Assembly: GCF_000005505.3 (NCBI RefSeq)
Contig: NC_016133.3
Span: forward strand, 30,683,008 to 30,747,007
DNA: 64,000 bases
From: Brachypodium distachyon
Taxonomy: Eukaryota > Streptophyta > Magnoliopsida > Poales > Poaceae
Direction: 5' to 3'
Part shown: in pieces, positions 47,375 to 60,104 of the stretch
How positions within the stretch are numbered: the stretch's first letter is position 1
How the letters are laid out: every line of letters begins with the position of its first letter
The notes under the pieces: generated by a model
Seen by the model: the letters and a program-made list of their open reading frames with translations, nothing else
Databases searched by the model: none
Told to the model about the DNA's origin: nothing
Translations under genes and position numbers: made by a program

Positions 47375-50300
47375 TCAGGTTTTGATGCGCACAACAAAAG
47401 AACCTGCATGGCATAACAAACTGTCAGGAGTTCACCGGACTTTGGATTGCATGGAATGTGTTGTGAAAATAGCATATATCAGTATGATCTAAGTACTGTA
47501 AGGACAAATGTGACATACTCTTCGAAAATGCAGAAAAAACGATGTTAAATAACTAGAGTAGTGATGGCTGCCGTTTAAGCTAGTCAAGTGCTCATGCCAT
47601 CTCCTTTTCGTTTTTGTTGTAACCTCTCGATGTTTACATTGTAGGGACCTGACCAATTACCTCCCAAAACAGGAACGGAGTAATCCTTCTACGTTGTTGT
47701 GAAAACTACGAATAACAAGTTAATTTCTGCTAATAAGATAATACTCCCTCCGTCCCATATTAAGTGTCGAAATATTACATGTATCTAGACGCTTTTTAGG
47801 TATAGATACATGAATATTTGGGCAAATTTGAGACACTTAATATGTGACGGAGGGAGTAGTATGTAATATGACATATGCTCCCTAGAAGCCAGAAGAGTTT
47901 GGAATAATTTACCAAGCCACCAAGGTCCCTTACTTTCAAATTTCAATGAACATGACAAAAATCATTTTTCAGTTCAGTCATTAATGTTATATCCCAATAT
48001 ACCAGTACCTAAAAAAGGCAAAGCAAACAGAACAATCCACAAGCACATGATTTTTTATTATTAGTTAACCATCCTTTCAAAAAAAATTATTAACAACCCC
48101 TGGCCAACAGTTATTGATATCTGACAGATTCAGCCTTTGTAATGATCATGGCGTGGTAAAACAAACCCAAAGAGTGAGTTAAGCCCTGTGCCAAATGGCC
48201 TTCTTTTGCCATGCCACTGAGCCTAACAATGCCAAAATAGTATGGAAGTGTGGATTGGCCATGCCACTGGTCGAAAGGGTTTGATTGTGGAAATATGTTT
48301 GACAGAGGATCATAGATAGAAAATATGTTCAATGATAGAAACATTTCAAACTTTATGATTCTACAAATGAGCTAAATGATCCAATACTTAACATACTGTA
48401 TAGCATACCAAAAGGAAAATGTCCAGAATAGTATGCACTCTGAGAAATAATTTTCCATGGTGCCGAATATATTAGCTGTGTGGGAGCAGAGATTATCCAG
48501 ATCAGCAGTCCAGTGCACTAATGGCTAACGATATGGTTACAATTTAAAACAATATCCTCCGAATGACCAATGGTTGTAAATGCACTCCTTGGCCTTGATT
48601 GATCTAGTTTCCTAGTCTTGAATCCGTGTGACTGAATTCACCTCGTCATTGTCAGAAGATACATTGCCTTATGGAACAAACTGATGCCTCCACAAGCTCT
48701 CTAACCTACGAGACAAGTCAGGTTTGTCTGACTTCATTGGTTGGTCTAAACTAAAACGCATGATATAACTTAACTATGGGTGGATATCTACTACAGTCTA
48801 CACTCTACAGAGCACTATAATAAATAAATGCAAAGGGGAACACATGATCCTAGGTTATTTTTATTTAGAGCACCAAGTGTTCTTTTGCATAAGACGCAAA
48901 AACTAGAGCATCAAGTGTTCTTTTGCATAACGTGCAAAAATGATTTTTATGTCATAAATTACAAACATGTTTCAACTTTTCTTGGAAATTTTGACAGATG
49001 AAAATTAGTTCTTTTTTCGATTTTTATTGTACAATGGAAATACTCTTACCATATAACACTGCAGAACTTACATACAAATTGAAGTACCATAAAATAAAGT
49101 TGGAAACAAAATAGAAGATGATGGTTTTTCAAATGTTCTACAAATATACATAATCATGTGCTACCACAAAAAAAATTATGTTGGTATATTTAAAACCGAC
49201 AATTACCTAAAAGACTAAACGTCCTTAGTTAGTTACATGTACTTAATTTGCTTGTACAACCTTAGAAATATCATCGAACACATTGCTGGGTTCATCAAAT
49301 TAATGATTGATAAAAGGTTGTGATGAAGAAAAGCTTCACTCACATGCTGGAAGGTTTGACATGTCTGCGGAGACAGCACATGTAATTCCCAAGTTGGTCA
49401 AGGCCCCTCTGATGATCCCACATGGGAAATACAAAAGCATAGTTGTAGTTTGGGCTGCAGTATCACCTAATGATGCAGAGTCACTCTCAGTTGCATCTGT
49501 GCTCTCCATAGATGGGTCTAGAGAAACACGAGTTAGCCATGGGAAATGGTTGTCTTGAAGAACAAAGGTACCCTGCATATGGTGGAAGTTGGGTAAAGTC
49601 ATCGAACTAACTTGAAGACATGATGAAACACAAGTTTTCTGCTCATTACCCTGTGATTAGTCTTCAGATTGTCAATCTGTTTCTTGAATAGCTCTGACCA
49701 AAAGTCTTTGCAGATAAATTTAATTGCTTCCAGATGATCACTAAATCGAGGGCGATCCATTGTATATCTGAATATGAACATAAATTTTGTTATGATTATC
49801 AGTGTCCGAGCTTTAAGAAAAAATAATGAAGGAGCCAAGCTAAGAGAAATGCACCAAATTAAGTACGTAAATCTGTTAGCATTAAAGCAATGGCAATTAA
49901 TATTTCTGTCAAGATCTTTTCTGTAAATTCTTTTGGAAATCCATGATTGTGTTGAAGAGTGGCCAACTTGGATGAGAACTGTAACCAAGACCCTGACTGT
50001 AACAATGAGCAGCAATTTCTTTCAATTAGAGTAAATTTCACAGAACCACAGGTTTTGAGGCAGCCTTTTCACGGAGCACTGTTATATGCTAATCTGTCCA
50101 CAGAATCACAACTTTTGTGTCCAATTGTCTCAGTCCACCCAAAACACGGGTTTAACCTCGTTTGACACTATTTCTTACAGGTGGGGCCCGCACGTCAGGT
50201 GCCACATCTTTTTCATGAGACCCCTCGTCTTTTTCTTTTTTTTTCCTCATTGCTCTTCTTCTTCTACGGTGGGAGTTTTCTTGAACTGGCCATGAAAATT

Positions 50301-51578
50301 GACCCAGGCGGTGGCGCGGGCGGCGAGGCAGCAGGCGGACCATCCCCGTGCAGGGCAGCAGGCCGGCAGGGCGGGCGGCGGTGGGGGCGGGCGGTGGTGG
50401 GGGCGGGCGCGCGGCGGGCAGCAGGGAAGCACGGCGGCGGCCGGGCGAGGCAGCAGGTGGTGCGCGCCCGCTGACGGCGGGTGGCGGGGCAGCAGGCCGT
50501 CGGGGCGGGCGGCGATGGGGGCGGGCAGCAGGGCGACGAGGCGGGCAGCGGTGGGGGCGGGCCGCAGGGCGACGGGGCGGGCGGCGGTGGGGGCGGGCGC
50601 GCGGCGGGCAGCAGGGCGGCAAGGCGGGCCGCAGGGTGACGAGGCAGGCGGCGGTGGGAACCAGGGCGGGGGGCGGTGGGGGCGGGCGCGCGGCGGGCAG
50701 CAGGCCAGCGGGGCGGGCGGCTGTGGGGGCTGGCGCGCGTCGGGCAGCAGGGCGGCGACCGGGCAGAGCAGCGGGGCAGCAGGCCGTCATGGCGGGCGGC
50801 CGGGCGAGGCAGCAGCGCGGCGCGGCAGGCGGCAGGGCGGGCAGCATCCATGGCCAGTTCAAGAAACTCCCACCGTAGAAGAAGAGCAATGAGGAAAAAA
50901 AAGAAAAAGACGAGGGGTCTCATGAAAAAGATGTGGCACCTGACGTGCGGACCCCACCTGTAAGAAATAGTGTCAAACGAGGTTAAACCCGTGTTTTGGG
51001 TGGACCGAGACAATTGGACACAAAAATTGTGGTTCTGTGGACAGATTAGCATTTAACAAGGCTGCCTCAAAACCTGTAGTTGTGTGAAATTTACTCTTTC
51101 AATTATGATGCAAATCGATTCTTTGAAAATTTGCAAAATAAGGTGGAGCGAAATAGTAGGCAAGGTTCCAAAAACAAAGCAGCACAAGGTCAATGCTCAA
51201 CATTGTCATAAAATGTGGCATGTAGCGTTTTACACATCCTTGATTCCCCACTCTGAATTATCTGCATAAACAAGAGGCCGGTGATCGGTTCAAAGCTGCA
51301 TTGGATTTGGGAGCTAGATCTACGCAGAACGCCTTCATACAAATTCACACATAGCTCCCACGAATCACAGGGATGGATACCAACGAATAACTGAAATAGA
51401 TAAATGAACGAGCGAAAGGAACGCACCTCTCGGAAAGCTGGTGGCCGACCTGGAAGCCGATGGCCTCGATGCGGCCGGCGGCAAGTTCCGGCTTGGCGGC
51501 ATAGAATCGGGAGCAGTAGGCGGACACCATCTCCATCACCACCCCATCTAGGCAGCTCTCCGCCACCTCCCGGCCCAT
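47375..51578 (-). CDS. TRAPPC6: TRAPP complex subunit 6 (Trs33 homologue)
   Basis: Core subunit of the TRAPP tethering complexes, which act as Rab GTPase exchange factors at the Golgi and in post-Golgi traffic. Four exons (51578-51427, 49767-49650, 49572-49344, 47403-47375) give 528 bases, 175 residues, the usual length for plant Trs33. The fold of this family spans nearly the whole protein. Diagnostic blocks are [56 protein letters not shown] (both shown across exon joins), [17 protein letters not shown] and [20 protein letters not shown]. The last exon codes for only nine residues plus two bases of a split Cys codon, and is confirmed by phase. Start [12 protein letters not shown] is the first ATG and matches the family. 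Intron 1 (1.66 kb) carries a 1.07-kb MULE; intron 3 (1.94 kb) carries a Stowaway MITE. No disabling change. Confidence 0.95.
47744..47855. mobile_element. Stowaway MITE, 112 bp, in TRAPPC6 intron 3
   Basis: TIRs CTCCCTCCGTCCCATATTA and inverted TAATATGTGACGGAGGGAG, flanked by TA (47742-47743 and 47856-47857). This is the common grass Stowaway type. Confidence 0.92.
50029..51096. mobile_element. MULE-type element with ~250-bp TIRs, in TRAPPC6 intron 1
   Basis: Arms at 50029-50302 and about 50845-51096 are inverted copies starting GAGTAAATTTCACA. A perfect 9-bp duplication TTTCAATTA lies at 50020-50028 and 51097-51105, which points to the Mutator superfamily. The right arm lacks about 14 bp present near 50070-50083. 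Between the arms (50300-50840) lies an extremely GC-rich degenerate tandem repeat of GGGCGGCGGTGGGGGCG type. It opens long Ala/Arg/Pro ORFs on all frames that are not genes. No transposase, so non-autonomous. The host gene's splicing frame is unaffected. Confidence 0.88.
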
Positions 51579-53610
51579 CTCCTCGCAGCTCGATCTCCTC
51601 TTCCTCCTCGTCGGCTCTGCGTGAGAGATCTCGCTATGGCCTATGGGGGTGGAGCCAAAAAGACCGAGAGATTCAGTTAGGAGTCGGCAGCAGTAGCTTG
51701 GTCCTGATGGGCGAGATCGGACGAGGCACCGGCGAAGGAGATCGAGGAGACGACCGGACGGCGGCAGAACATGCGAGGCGCGTGGTGGAGTATTTTTGTT
51801 TTTTAGGAGTAGAATTTTTAGTGAGCAGCAGTTTTGGAGATGATAGGGCCCACATGTCAGTAGCTACACGTCACCATGACGCACTAAGGGATCCCGGTCC
51901 GTTTACATTTTTACCGATCAAAACTACTGTAAAAGTGTAAGAACATGACATTTGATTTTACGGTTTTATATTATGGTCAACTATGTGGGTGTGCTGCGGT
52001 TTTTCTTACTCCCTCCCGTTCCGAAACAAGTGACCGCGTATAGATTTATATATAAATCCAAATTACTTATTTTTTATATATCTATAAGTAGTAACCCACT
52101 GCTTAATTTCTCTCAACATGCAATCATGTTATATTCATATCATTAATTTGTTCGCATCTATTTAGTAGAACACTCATATTGTTTTTCACATGCATGCATG
52201 CTATTTTTCATCAACGTATTTACACTAAGTAAAAAATCTATAGTCTATCATATAATTTCATTATACATTTTCACATGATATTTTTTTGTTACTACTTTTC
52301 ACGCATGTATGTTAACTAAAAATTTCCTCGACAGCTTACGTGTGTTAACTAAAAATGTCCGCAACAACGTGCGGGGCATCATCTAGTTTGACTAGTGAAA
52401 ATGCCCGTGGGCACTGCCACGGTCAGATGATCACGTGCCCGCTGAACTTGTAGCTGTTTTATTTTTTAATGAGAAGTTTATCTTCAAAAACAAAATATCT
52501 TGCCACCTCACCCAATGGTTCGTGTTTTTTTCGGGTTGAGCCCAGCTCGGCTCGGGCTGGTTGACAAAGCCCGGAAACAATTCCAGCCCAGTCCGCCTCC
52601 CATCCTGGATTCTCTTTCTCGGCCCAGTCCATCGCCTCCCATCCGTCGGTAACTGTCGTAGGCTCGCAGCCTCCTCGATCCTCTTCCCATATTCTCGCCA
52701 AGCTCCTGCAGTCTCTCGCCCCTCCACCCTCTCCCATACTCTCCCCCTCCCTCGGTTCCCTCCACGTGCTATGCTGTCTCGCCTCTAGACGTGCTGACCA
52801 GCGCTGCTCCGCGGCCGCGGTGGCTGCTGCTTTACTGGCACCCCATTGCTCGAGTTCATCTCGTATTGGGCTGGTGGTGGCGTGGTGGTACGGGGCGAAC
52901 AACACGCCGTGTGGGAGGAGGTGGCGGATCGGTGATGAGGTGGATCGTGACGAGTGCCGTGTGCGAGGAGGAGGCGGATTGGTGCGGGCGTGCGAGGAGG
53001 CGGCGGATTGGTGCGGGCGTGCGAGGAGGCGGGGTGAGGAAGAGATCGAGTATTGGATTTGGATCTAATTGCTTGAGTTTGTGTTGGAGACGGGACGTGA
53101 GGAGGCAGAGAAGGGGAGTTCGTGTTTGACTTGGATGGGATGTGAGGCGGAGGCAGAGAGGGGGCGAGATGAAGAAATCAAGGATTTGGACGATGAAGAC
53201 GTACGGGTAACGCCCACGGTTCTCACCACCAACTGCAATTTAATATATTGGTATAGAAAAGGGGGGGGGGGGAGTATAACAGATGGTTCAATGTCGTATT
53301 GCAATCGTATGACAAAATCTCATATAGATATACCCCGAAGTTTCAAACTAATGCAGATTTAGAATCCTAAATATTCGATAGTCACACTTGGTACTACTTA
53401 TGAAAACACTAACACCATGTGCATGAGAAAAACTGTGCAACAACACTACAATTAATTTTAACTGTATTTGGCCCAGGTTATTGCAGTTTTGGCCCAATCA
53501 AAGCTCCAAACACATTGCCCATGTCCATGCCGTAAGTGTGTGGTACAAAAAATATCGTACATCAAGGATTGCGAATTCGAGAAGTTCGCATTTAACCGAA
53601 ACACGGTTTA
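51579..53610. other. TRAPPC6 upstream region and intergenic DNA
   Basis: Holds the TRAPPC6 promoter and leader (about 51579-51900, not resolved). A single CTCCCTCCCGTTCCGAAACA end near 52010 has no clear partner. GC-rich DNA follows at 52560-53060, with a short direct repeat GCGGATTGGTGCGGGCGTG at about 52974 and 53004. A run of G lies near 53260. No gene recognised. Confidence 0.45.
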
Positions 53611-54142
53611 TGTCATAGCACGGGGCTTTGACACCGGGGATGCGTGGGCACCCCCTTTTAGGTTCGACAGTGGGCTACGGGGATCGCTCCGGCGATCGCC
53701 GATGGGACCAATGCGAAGGGCACGAGCACGATGAATGCAAGAACACTTTTTACCCAGGTTCGGGCCATCCTGAGGTGTAAAACCCTACGTCCTGCTTCTG
53801 AGTTTTTATTAGCCAAAGAATTGGGGTTTACAGGTTGCTGTGGGGGGGGGGGGTGTCCCCGGGTCCTCTCTCTTTTCGGCTAAGTACTGCCAGCTATTTT
53901 GGGCTATCGCTAGTAGTGAACTATGCGCTGGTCCAACCCCTTTGACCGTTGGCGGGGGTCCTCCTTTTATACTGAAGGGGATGCCAGGCGGGAATATTCC
54001 CCGGAGCCCCGCTAGCCCTCCTGGGCTGGTGGCTTGCCGGGTAGCACGTTAACTGCTTCTCGGGATGATGCCTTCCCGGGAACTCGGTGATGCGACCCAC
54101 GCGTCGCGCAACGGTGGTACCCCGGGTGCCACTGGTGCGACA
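53611..54142 (-). repeat. 3' LTR of Gypsy element B
   Basis: Starts TGTCATAGCACGGGGC and ends CCACTGGTGCGACA, aligning with both ends of the solo LTR at 38477-39360. It shares TTACCCAGGTTCGGGCCATC near 53752. It carries a G homopolymer at about 53843-53852. GAGGGATAC on the minus strand just inside it may be the polypurine tract. Confidence 0.7.
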
Positions 54143-54434
54143 GTATCCCTCGGGCGTGGGCCGGCAACACCTGTTCCCCAATGAGTTCTTCCCCTGGCCG
54201 GTTGCCGGGCTACGCCCCAACTGACGCGTGGGTCCCGACTCGGCTCGGGCCCGCATCTCTTCGCTGCCCCTGGCACCTTGCCGTTGCTGATGGAGTAGTG
54301 GGTGCGTGATTTCCGCCCTAACCTCCCCCTTAAACAGGGAAGTTAAGGCCACTCTCCACATTACTCCTTTTGATTAGGAGTTATCCCCGTGCATCCGTAG
54401 GGTACGGAACCGGCCGTTGCCAAACGGCCGGGCG

Positions 54435-54443
54435 CTATAAAAT
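54435..54443 (+). promoter_or_regulatory. TATA box of the antisense gene in Gypsy element B
   Basis: CTATAAAAT lies about 115 bp upstream of the ATG at 54553, at a normal distance for a plant core promoter with a short leader. It implies that the antisense ORF was expressed independently of the LTR. Confidence 0.55.
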
Positions 54444-54552
54444 TTTTACTGTTGCCAAAAGGGGAAAGCAGTCTGCTCCCCACGGCCTTCACCTTCAACC
54501 TCCTTCGCATCTCGCATCCAAGTGCTCTTGCTAGCTTCCACCTCCGTTCCCC

Positions 54553-57500
54553 ATGGCGCCCCCCACCACCAGGAAGGGAAAAGAGGTGCAGGTCTCGAAG
54601 AGAGCGGCGGCCAGCAGGAGCGAGGCGGCAACCAAGGCAGCCGCCGACAAAGACCGGAGGAAGCGGGAGATGCGGGCCACGCTCGCCTTCTACCGGCCTG
54701 GCTACAACGGCGAGGAGCTGGACAAGATCCGACACGCCGTCGCCTCCAAGTTCAACGAGCACGGGGAGACCCTGATCTTCCCCGCGGGCGCAGAACACCA
54801 GGACAAGGACTTCCGGGTGTTCGGGCGCTTCATCGTCACCGGGCTGGTGTCGCCATTCTCGCTGTTCCTCCACGCACTGATGGAGTCGTACCAGCTGCGG
54901 GTGGCGCAGCTTCACCCCACATCGCTATTCCTCCTTGCCACCTTCCAATTCCTCTGCGAAGTGTTCGTGGGGGTGATGCTGTCGGTGGCGCTCTTCCGTC
55001 ACTATTCTACCCCCGGATCGACAACACGAAAGCGATGTCGTCGGGGGTGGTGTTCCGCGCCCGCGACCAGATGAAGTCCGCGTTCATCATCCGGTCGGGG
55101 AAGAAGATTGAGAAGGAGTGGCGGGGCGACCGATGCCGGGTCCGAGTGGAAGACCCACAAGAGTTCATCCTCTCGCCCATTGAGCTGCCGCAACCCCACA
55201 GTGGCTGGCAGGACAGGTAACACCGCGACGCCGATCTCCTCCCTATCATGGAGAAGATCAAGGCGCTGCGGCTAGCGGGGCTCACCGACATGGACGTGGC
55301 ACATACCTTCATCAACTGGCGCATCGCGCCGCTCCAACTGCGCTCCCGGTGTGGATGTACCCACCTCCACCAGGACGGCGTGGATTTGGAAACCCTCAAC
55401 GTGTGGATGAGGGGAATCTCCGGCGAAACCTTCCAATCAACGAGGTTCCCGCCGGGGGTCTTTTCCCTCCATGTCGGCGTTGCGGCGCTCAACGACATCG
55501 TCTCCGCCTTCCCGCCCTGCAATGAGTGGGGGTTGATGGACCCCCACCCGGACTCGCCGCGCTCCCCTGCCTGCACCTCGCGGGAAGTAGGTGCTCGAGG
55601 AGAGCGGGGGCGAGTCGAAGATCAGTTGGCCCTCCCTCCAGTCCCTGGATGATGAGGCGGGCCAGGCTGCAGCGTCCTCAAAAGTCATCCCCGTGGACGA
55701 TGACGATGAGGACAGCGACGATGCGCCCCTGGTCATTCGGAGATCAAGGGCGTATGCAGCGGCTGCGGCTATCTCCTCGGCGGCCGCGGCGGTATCTTCC
55801 CCAGCGGCGACATCCGCCCCGGCAGCGGCCGCCGCCTCAGGGGCGCCCGTCGGTACCTCGGCGGCAACCACGTCCGCAGGGGTCGCAGGAGCCTCCGCGG
55901 CGGCCGCCCCCTCAGGAGCGCCCGCCGGTACCGCGGCAGCGCACACGTCTGCAGGGGTCACCGGGGCCACTGCGGCGAAATCCGCCCTAGCAGCGGCCGT
56001 CAGCACCGCGACGGCCGCTGCCCCGGGGGCACCTGCCGATAACTCGGCGGGGACCATCCGCGACCCGGCAACAGCTTCCCGGGGTCGCAGCGGCAGCCTT
56101 CCCGGGGTCGGCCCCTGACACCGCGGCAGCTTCGTCATCCACTCCCGCGACGCCCCGGGTCGCGGTGACCCTGCGGGCACCTACGGTGCCGCCCGCTCGG
56201 GGGGTCTTTCGGGGCTTCGCGCTCCAGCGCAACCCCTCGAGGACCGACTCGCCGGCGGGCGCCAGCAAGAGGGGGAGGAGCGACTCCCCGCCTGCCACGC
56301 CGAGCAAGAGGGCACGCGCGAACACCGGCGGCGCCGCTGACCCGACTGACACAGGGGCTAGTGGTGCCGTCATCGCGCCCACCGACGACCCAGCCCCAAC
56401 GGGGGCGGGGGCGGCGACTGGTACGGCTCCTTCACTCCTCCTTTGTTGTATTTTTCAGTTGTCAGTTAACCATACGAACGTACCTTCTTTTTCAGCAAGC
56501 GGCAGCTCGCCCGCGGGAAGCCTCTCGGAGGCTCCCGCTGGCACGGGTGAGGCGGGGGAAGCCCCCCTCGCAAGTCCATCTGCCTTGCAAGGTAACCGCC
56601 CCGACTACCCTTGTCCGCTTCCGATAGCTTTTTTACTTGTCGATCCTCACACTCCTTGTTGCTGTAGGCATAAGCGCGCCCGCACCGGGAGCGGACGCTA
56701 CCGTGGTTGATCTTGACCCTGACGTCGAGATCACGGTGGCGGCGGAGGAGCCGGCATCGGCTCCCGCACCAAGCCCTATTGCGTCGGCCATGGCGGCGGC
56801 GGCGACCGCCACCACCGCCGGGACGGCGCTTGGCGACACGCCGGCAGCCGCAGACGCAGCTGGTGGGGACTTGCCTGCCGCCCAGCAGGGGACCGCACTT
56901 GCCGGGGGCACGGTGGCTTCTCCAGCCCCGGAGCTCCCGGGTACGGGTGAAGGGGAAGTTGCCAGGAAAGGGCGACTGGACGCCCCGGAGCGAGAAGATG
57001 ACGCCCCGCACCGTTCTACGATGGCGGCGGGGGCTTCGTCGTCATCGGCGGCCTTCCCCAACACCGACCTCAGCACACTTGCCGGGGTGGCTTGGAATCC
57101 CATCACCTAGGATCCGAGCGTCTTCGAGCGAGGACACCAGTTCCTGGACGCCGTCAAGGACCAGCAGCAGGCCTTTGTCACCTCCTTCAACGAGGTGAGG
57201 GAGCACCACGCCATCGCCGTGAAGAGGGAGCGGCAAGAGCTCTCCCGGCTATGTGAGGAGACGCGCCTCGCGAGGGAGGAGGCACGCCTTGCCTGGCAAG
57301 CCCTGGAGGACGCCGAGGAACCGGTCATCCCGGAGGCTGAACTCCACCAGCAGCTGGAGGCCCAGTGCACAGAGCTTCAGGGGGCGCTAGACTCGCTGGC
57401 AGCAACCCTCGAGGCGACCAAGAAGGAGCACGACGGGGTGCTCGCAACAGCCCAGGCTCTGCTGGATGAGAAGAGCGACCTGATCGCCAATTACCGCAGC

Positions 57501-58189
57501 GAGATTCAGGGCCTTCGCATCAAGCTGGAGGTGCAGATCAAGGCCACCGAGCACGCGGTGGGAGCAGCGGCCCGCACAAGATCCAGCTTGGCTCCGCCAA
57601 GGACAGGATGGACAAGCTCGAAACCGAGTTGGCCGCCGTCCGGGAAGAGCTTGCCAAGGCTGGCAATGACATCGTGGTCAAGACTGCGGAGCTTTCGGCG
57701 TTGGGGGACAACCTCCGCAAGGCCAAGAAGGCTGCGCACGATGCCTGGCTCCACCATGGCACACTGATCGGGCAGCGGCAGATAGAGACCGAGAAGCTGC
57801 TCAAGATCGCCAAGGTGCTGCGCGACGTGCTGCCCCGGTTCGAGCTCCAGGCCGCGGCGGTGGACGGCACTGACATCTTAACCTTGATCCCCTTCTTCTC
57901 CGACCTGATAGGGAAGCTTGGGGATCTCGACGTCTGGATCGCCCAGTACGGCGCCAACGAGGTCACCAACTGCGCCCAGGAGATTGCCGGGACAATCCTC
58001 CCGAGGATACACCTCCGGGACCCGGGGTTTCCCTTTGAGTCCCTGCTAGACGCATGGTCGGATAGCGAGGACGAGCCCATGCACACCCAAGCGGTGCGCG
58101 GGTTCGTCGACGAGGTGGTCGAGCGGATGCAGCGGAAGCCGGACCCCGAGCCATCCCCGGAGCCCCCGGCAGAAGACGCCGGCAACTAG
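54553..58189 (+). pseudogene. Antisense accessory gene of Gypsy element B (gypsy-type transposon protein), decayed
   Basis: Function unknown; the family is annotated in grasses as 'putative gypsy type transposon'. From the ATG at 54553: a Lys/Arg-rich start, then the conserved globular domain (FIVTGLVSPFSLFLHALMES, LHPTSLFLLATFQFLCEVFVGV). A frameshift near 55005 follows, then the DPQEFILSPIELPQ segment, an in-frame TAA at 55219, and a DADLLPIMEKIKAL helix. Another shift occurs near 55590. A long Ala/Pro/Thr-rich linker is interrupted by two probable introns (about 56421-56494 and 56592-56667, both GT-AG). A TAG follows at 57108, then a coiled coil, a frameshift near 57590, and the C-terminal domain (RIHLRDPGFPFESLLDAW) to the stop at 58189. 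At least five disabling changes show decay. Confidence 0.75.
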
Positions 58190-58789
58190 TTGCCGTAGCC
58201 CCCAGCCGTCCTTGCTGCTTTCTGATGCATCTTCTTTTGTTTGTTTTTTCCTGCAAGTGTGGCGCTTGGCGTCGTTTAAACAATTACACTCCCATTAGTT
58301 CATGTAATCGTCCAGTACTTAGTTGATCAAGCTCTTTAATTTGCTCCATTCTTGTTCTTTGTTCCTGGGGCTGCCTCGCGGGGCAGCTCCCTTAGCCTTT
58401 GCGTGCTATGCCTTGTGTTGCCGGGGACTCGCGCGCCTCACCCTTGACCGGACCAGGGACACGGGACGGACCCGCGGTGCCGACCTGGGGCCAAGCGGTA
58501 GTGGCGAGCCACTCCACTTGTGGGGTAACTACTCCAAGCCATGCCCCCCTCCCCCGGGACGGACTCGGGAGCCACACGGGGAGCGCACTCCCCCCGCAAG
58601 CGTCCTTCTAACACTCCAGCCACGCGCGGGTTCCGGGGCCACACTTGGCAAAGCAGCGTTCAATTACGTTTAGTTCTTAGTGGGTTGGCCATTTAGGTGT
58701 CAGCATTTAGCTTTTCGTTCAGTCTTACGCTCGAAGCGTTCGTCGAAGGTGCACTTCTGGTTCGCCGCCTTTGCAGACGCCTGATAGAG

Positions 58790-59640
58790 GGATGCGGCGG
58801 GGGAGCCGCCGGCGTCAAGCGTCGACAACGATGCTCCGCCGTGCCGCCGTGGCAACCCTTGCCTCTGGAAGGGCTCGTTCCAAGGGATGCGGCAGGGACG
58901 CCGTGACTTCCTCGGCACCACCGCTGAACGTGGGCGCCGAGGACGCCACGGCATCCCCACAGCAGCCTTCGCTGCTGGGAGAAGATCTGCCTGAGGGGCG
59001 CAACAGGGACATCGTGGCTTCCTCGCCACCACCGCCGAGCGCAGGCGGCAAGGATGCCACGATGTCCCCGTAGCATTACTCGCTGCTTGGGAGCGATACT
59101 GCTCGAGGCCCGCAGCAGGGACGCGATGATGGGCCGGAGCGAGCGGCGACCGCTGGCACCGGCGCCATCATAGCGTCCTGGCGACGACCCCCGCCTATAG
59201 AGGCGCTCTCTAGAGGGAGGCGGCAGGGACACTATGGTAGTGCACCCGTCGGCGCTGGGCGCCGATGGCATGCACCACCATAGTGTCTCCGCGGCAACCC
59301 CTGCTCCTTGCGGAGATGTCCTCGGGAGGGATGCGGCAGGCGCACTGCGGTAGTGCACCCGTCGACACCGGGCACCGATTGAATGCACCACCAGAGTGCC
59401 GTCGCGGCAGCCCTCGCCCAGGAGCCGCTCGCTAGAGGAGGCGCGGCAAGGGCACGGTGGCTGTGCACCCGTCGCGCGCGGAGCGCAGATGGCATGCACT
59501 ACCACCGTGTCTCTGTGACGCCCCTCGGAGTAGGCTCGATGTGGTGATGCGGCAAGGGCGTGATGGCAGTGCACCCGTCGGCGCTAGGCGCGGATGGTAT
59601 GCAGCACCATCGCACCTCCGCGGCACCGGCCGCCTTAACA
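58790..59640. repeat. GC-rich degenerate tandem repeat, unit about 110 bp
   Basis: The phrases GCACCCGTCGGCGCTGGGCG, GATGGCATGCACCACCA and GATGCGGCAAGGGC recur in order at roughly 110-bp steps from about 59230 to 59600. Looser copies extend left. It opens a 293-codon ORF on the minus strand that I regard as compositional. Confidence 0.65.
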
Positions 59641-60104
59641 GCCCCTTTCTTGGCTTCGCTCTGAGCCGTTCCATGGCTGGGGCGTGCTTTTTATAGGCGC
59701 GGGGGAAGGGCTTGCCACCACGCGCGACGGATCAGCGCGGCACTCGTGGCATCCCTCCCCTTGAAGTGTGGTGCAGTCTTCGCCACTTTGCATGCCAAGT
59801 TGCTGTGGCACACGTGGCGGCCCCCTCCTGAGTCAAGAGCCTCGGAGTGCGGTCAGTCCCTCGTGGCGCGGTAGTTCCGCACCACCAGGCACTGCTACAT
59901 GCTGCGAGCCCACGGGTATTACAGTGTGCAAGATTTCACTTTTTCTGCAGATTAGATTTTTACCAGGCCCGAGGTGCTGCAATTTTTTTTTCGAAATTCA
60001 CGAAAATACAGAAAGCAACACGAGTAACCTCCTGCCTCCCAGCCCCCGGGCACGGAAGGGTTGATGCCAAACTTGGATGTGAGCATTCTATTTCCCAGCC
60101 ACAA

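Noticed and set aside
50152..51052. Several 170-260-codon ORFs on both strands inside the TRAPPC6 intron
   Set aside because: They arise from the GC-rich repeat core of a MULE-type element and read as Ala/Pro/Arg low complexity.
52010..52400. Possible MITE beginning CTCCCTCCCGTTCC
   Set aside because: No matching inverted end or TA duplication was found, so no element is called.
55437..57106. Minus-strand ORFs of 130-250 codons in Gypsy element B
   Set aside because: They are shadows of the Ala/Pro-rich linker of the plus-strand antisense gene.
58693..59574. 293-codon ORF on the minus strand, Arg/Ser/Ala-rich
   Set aside because: It follows the ~110-bp GC-rich tandem repeat; composition explains the open frame.
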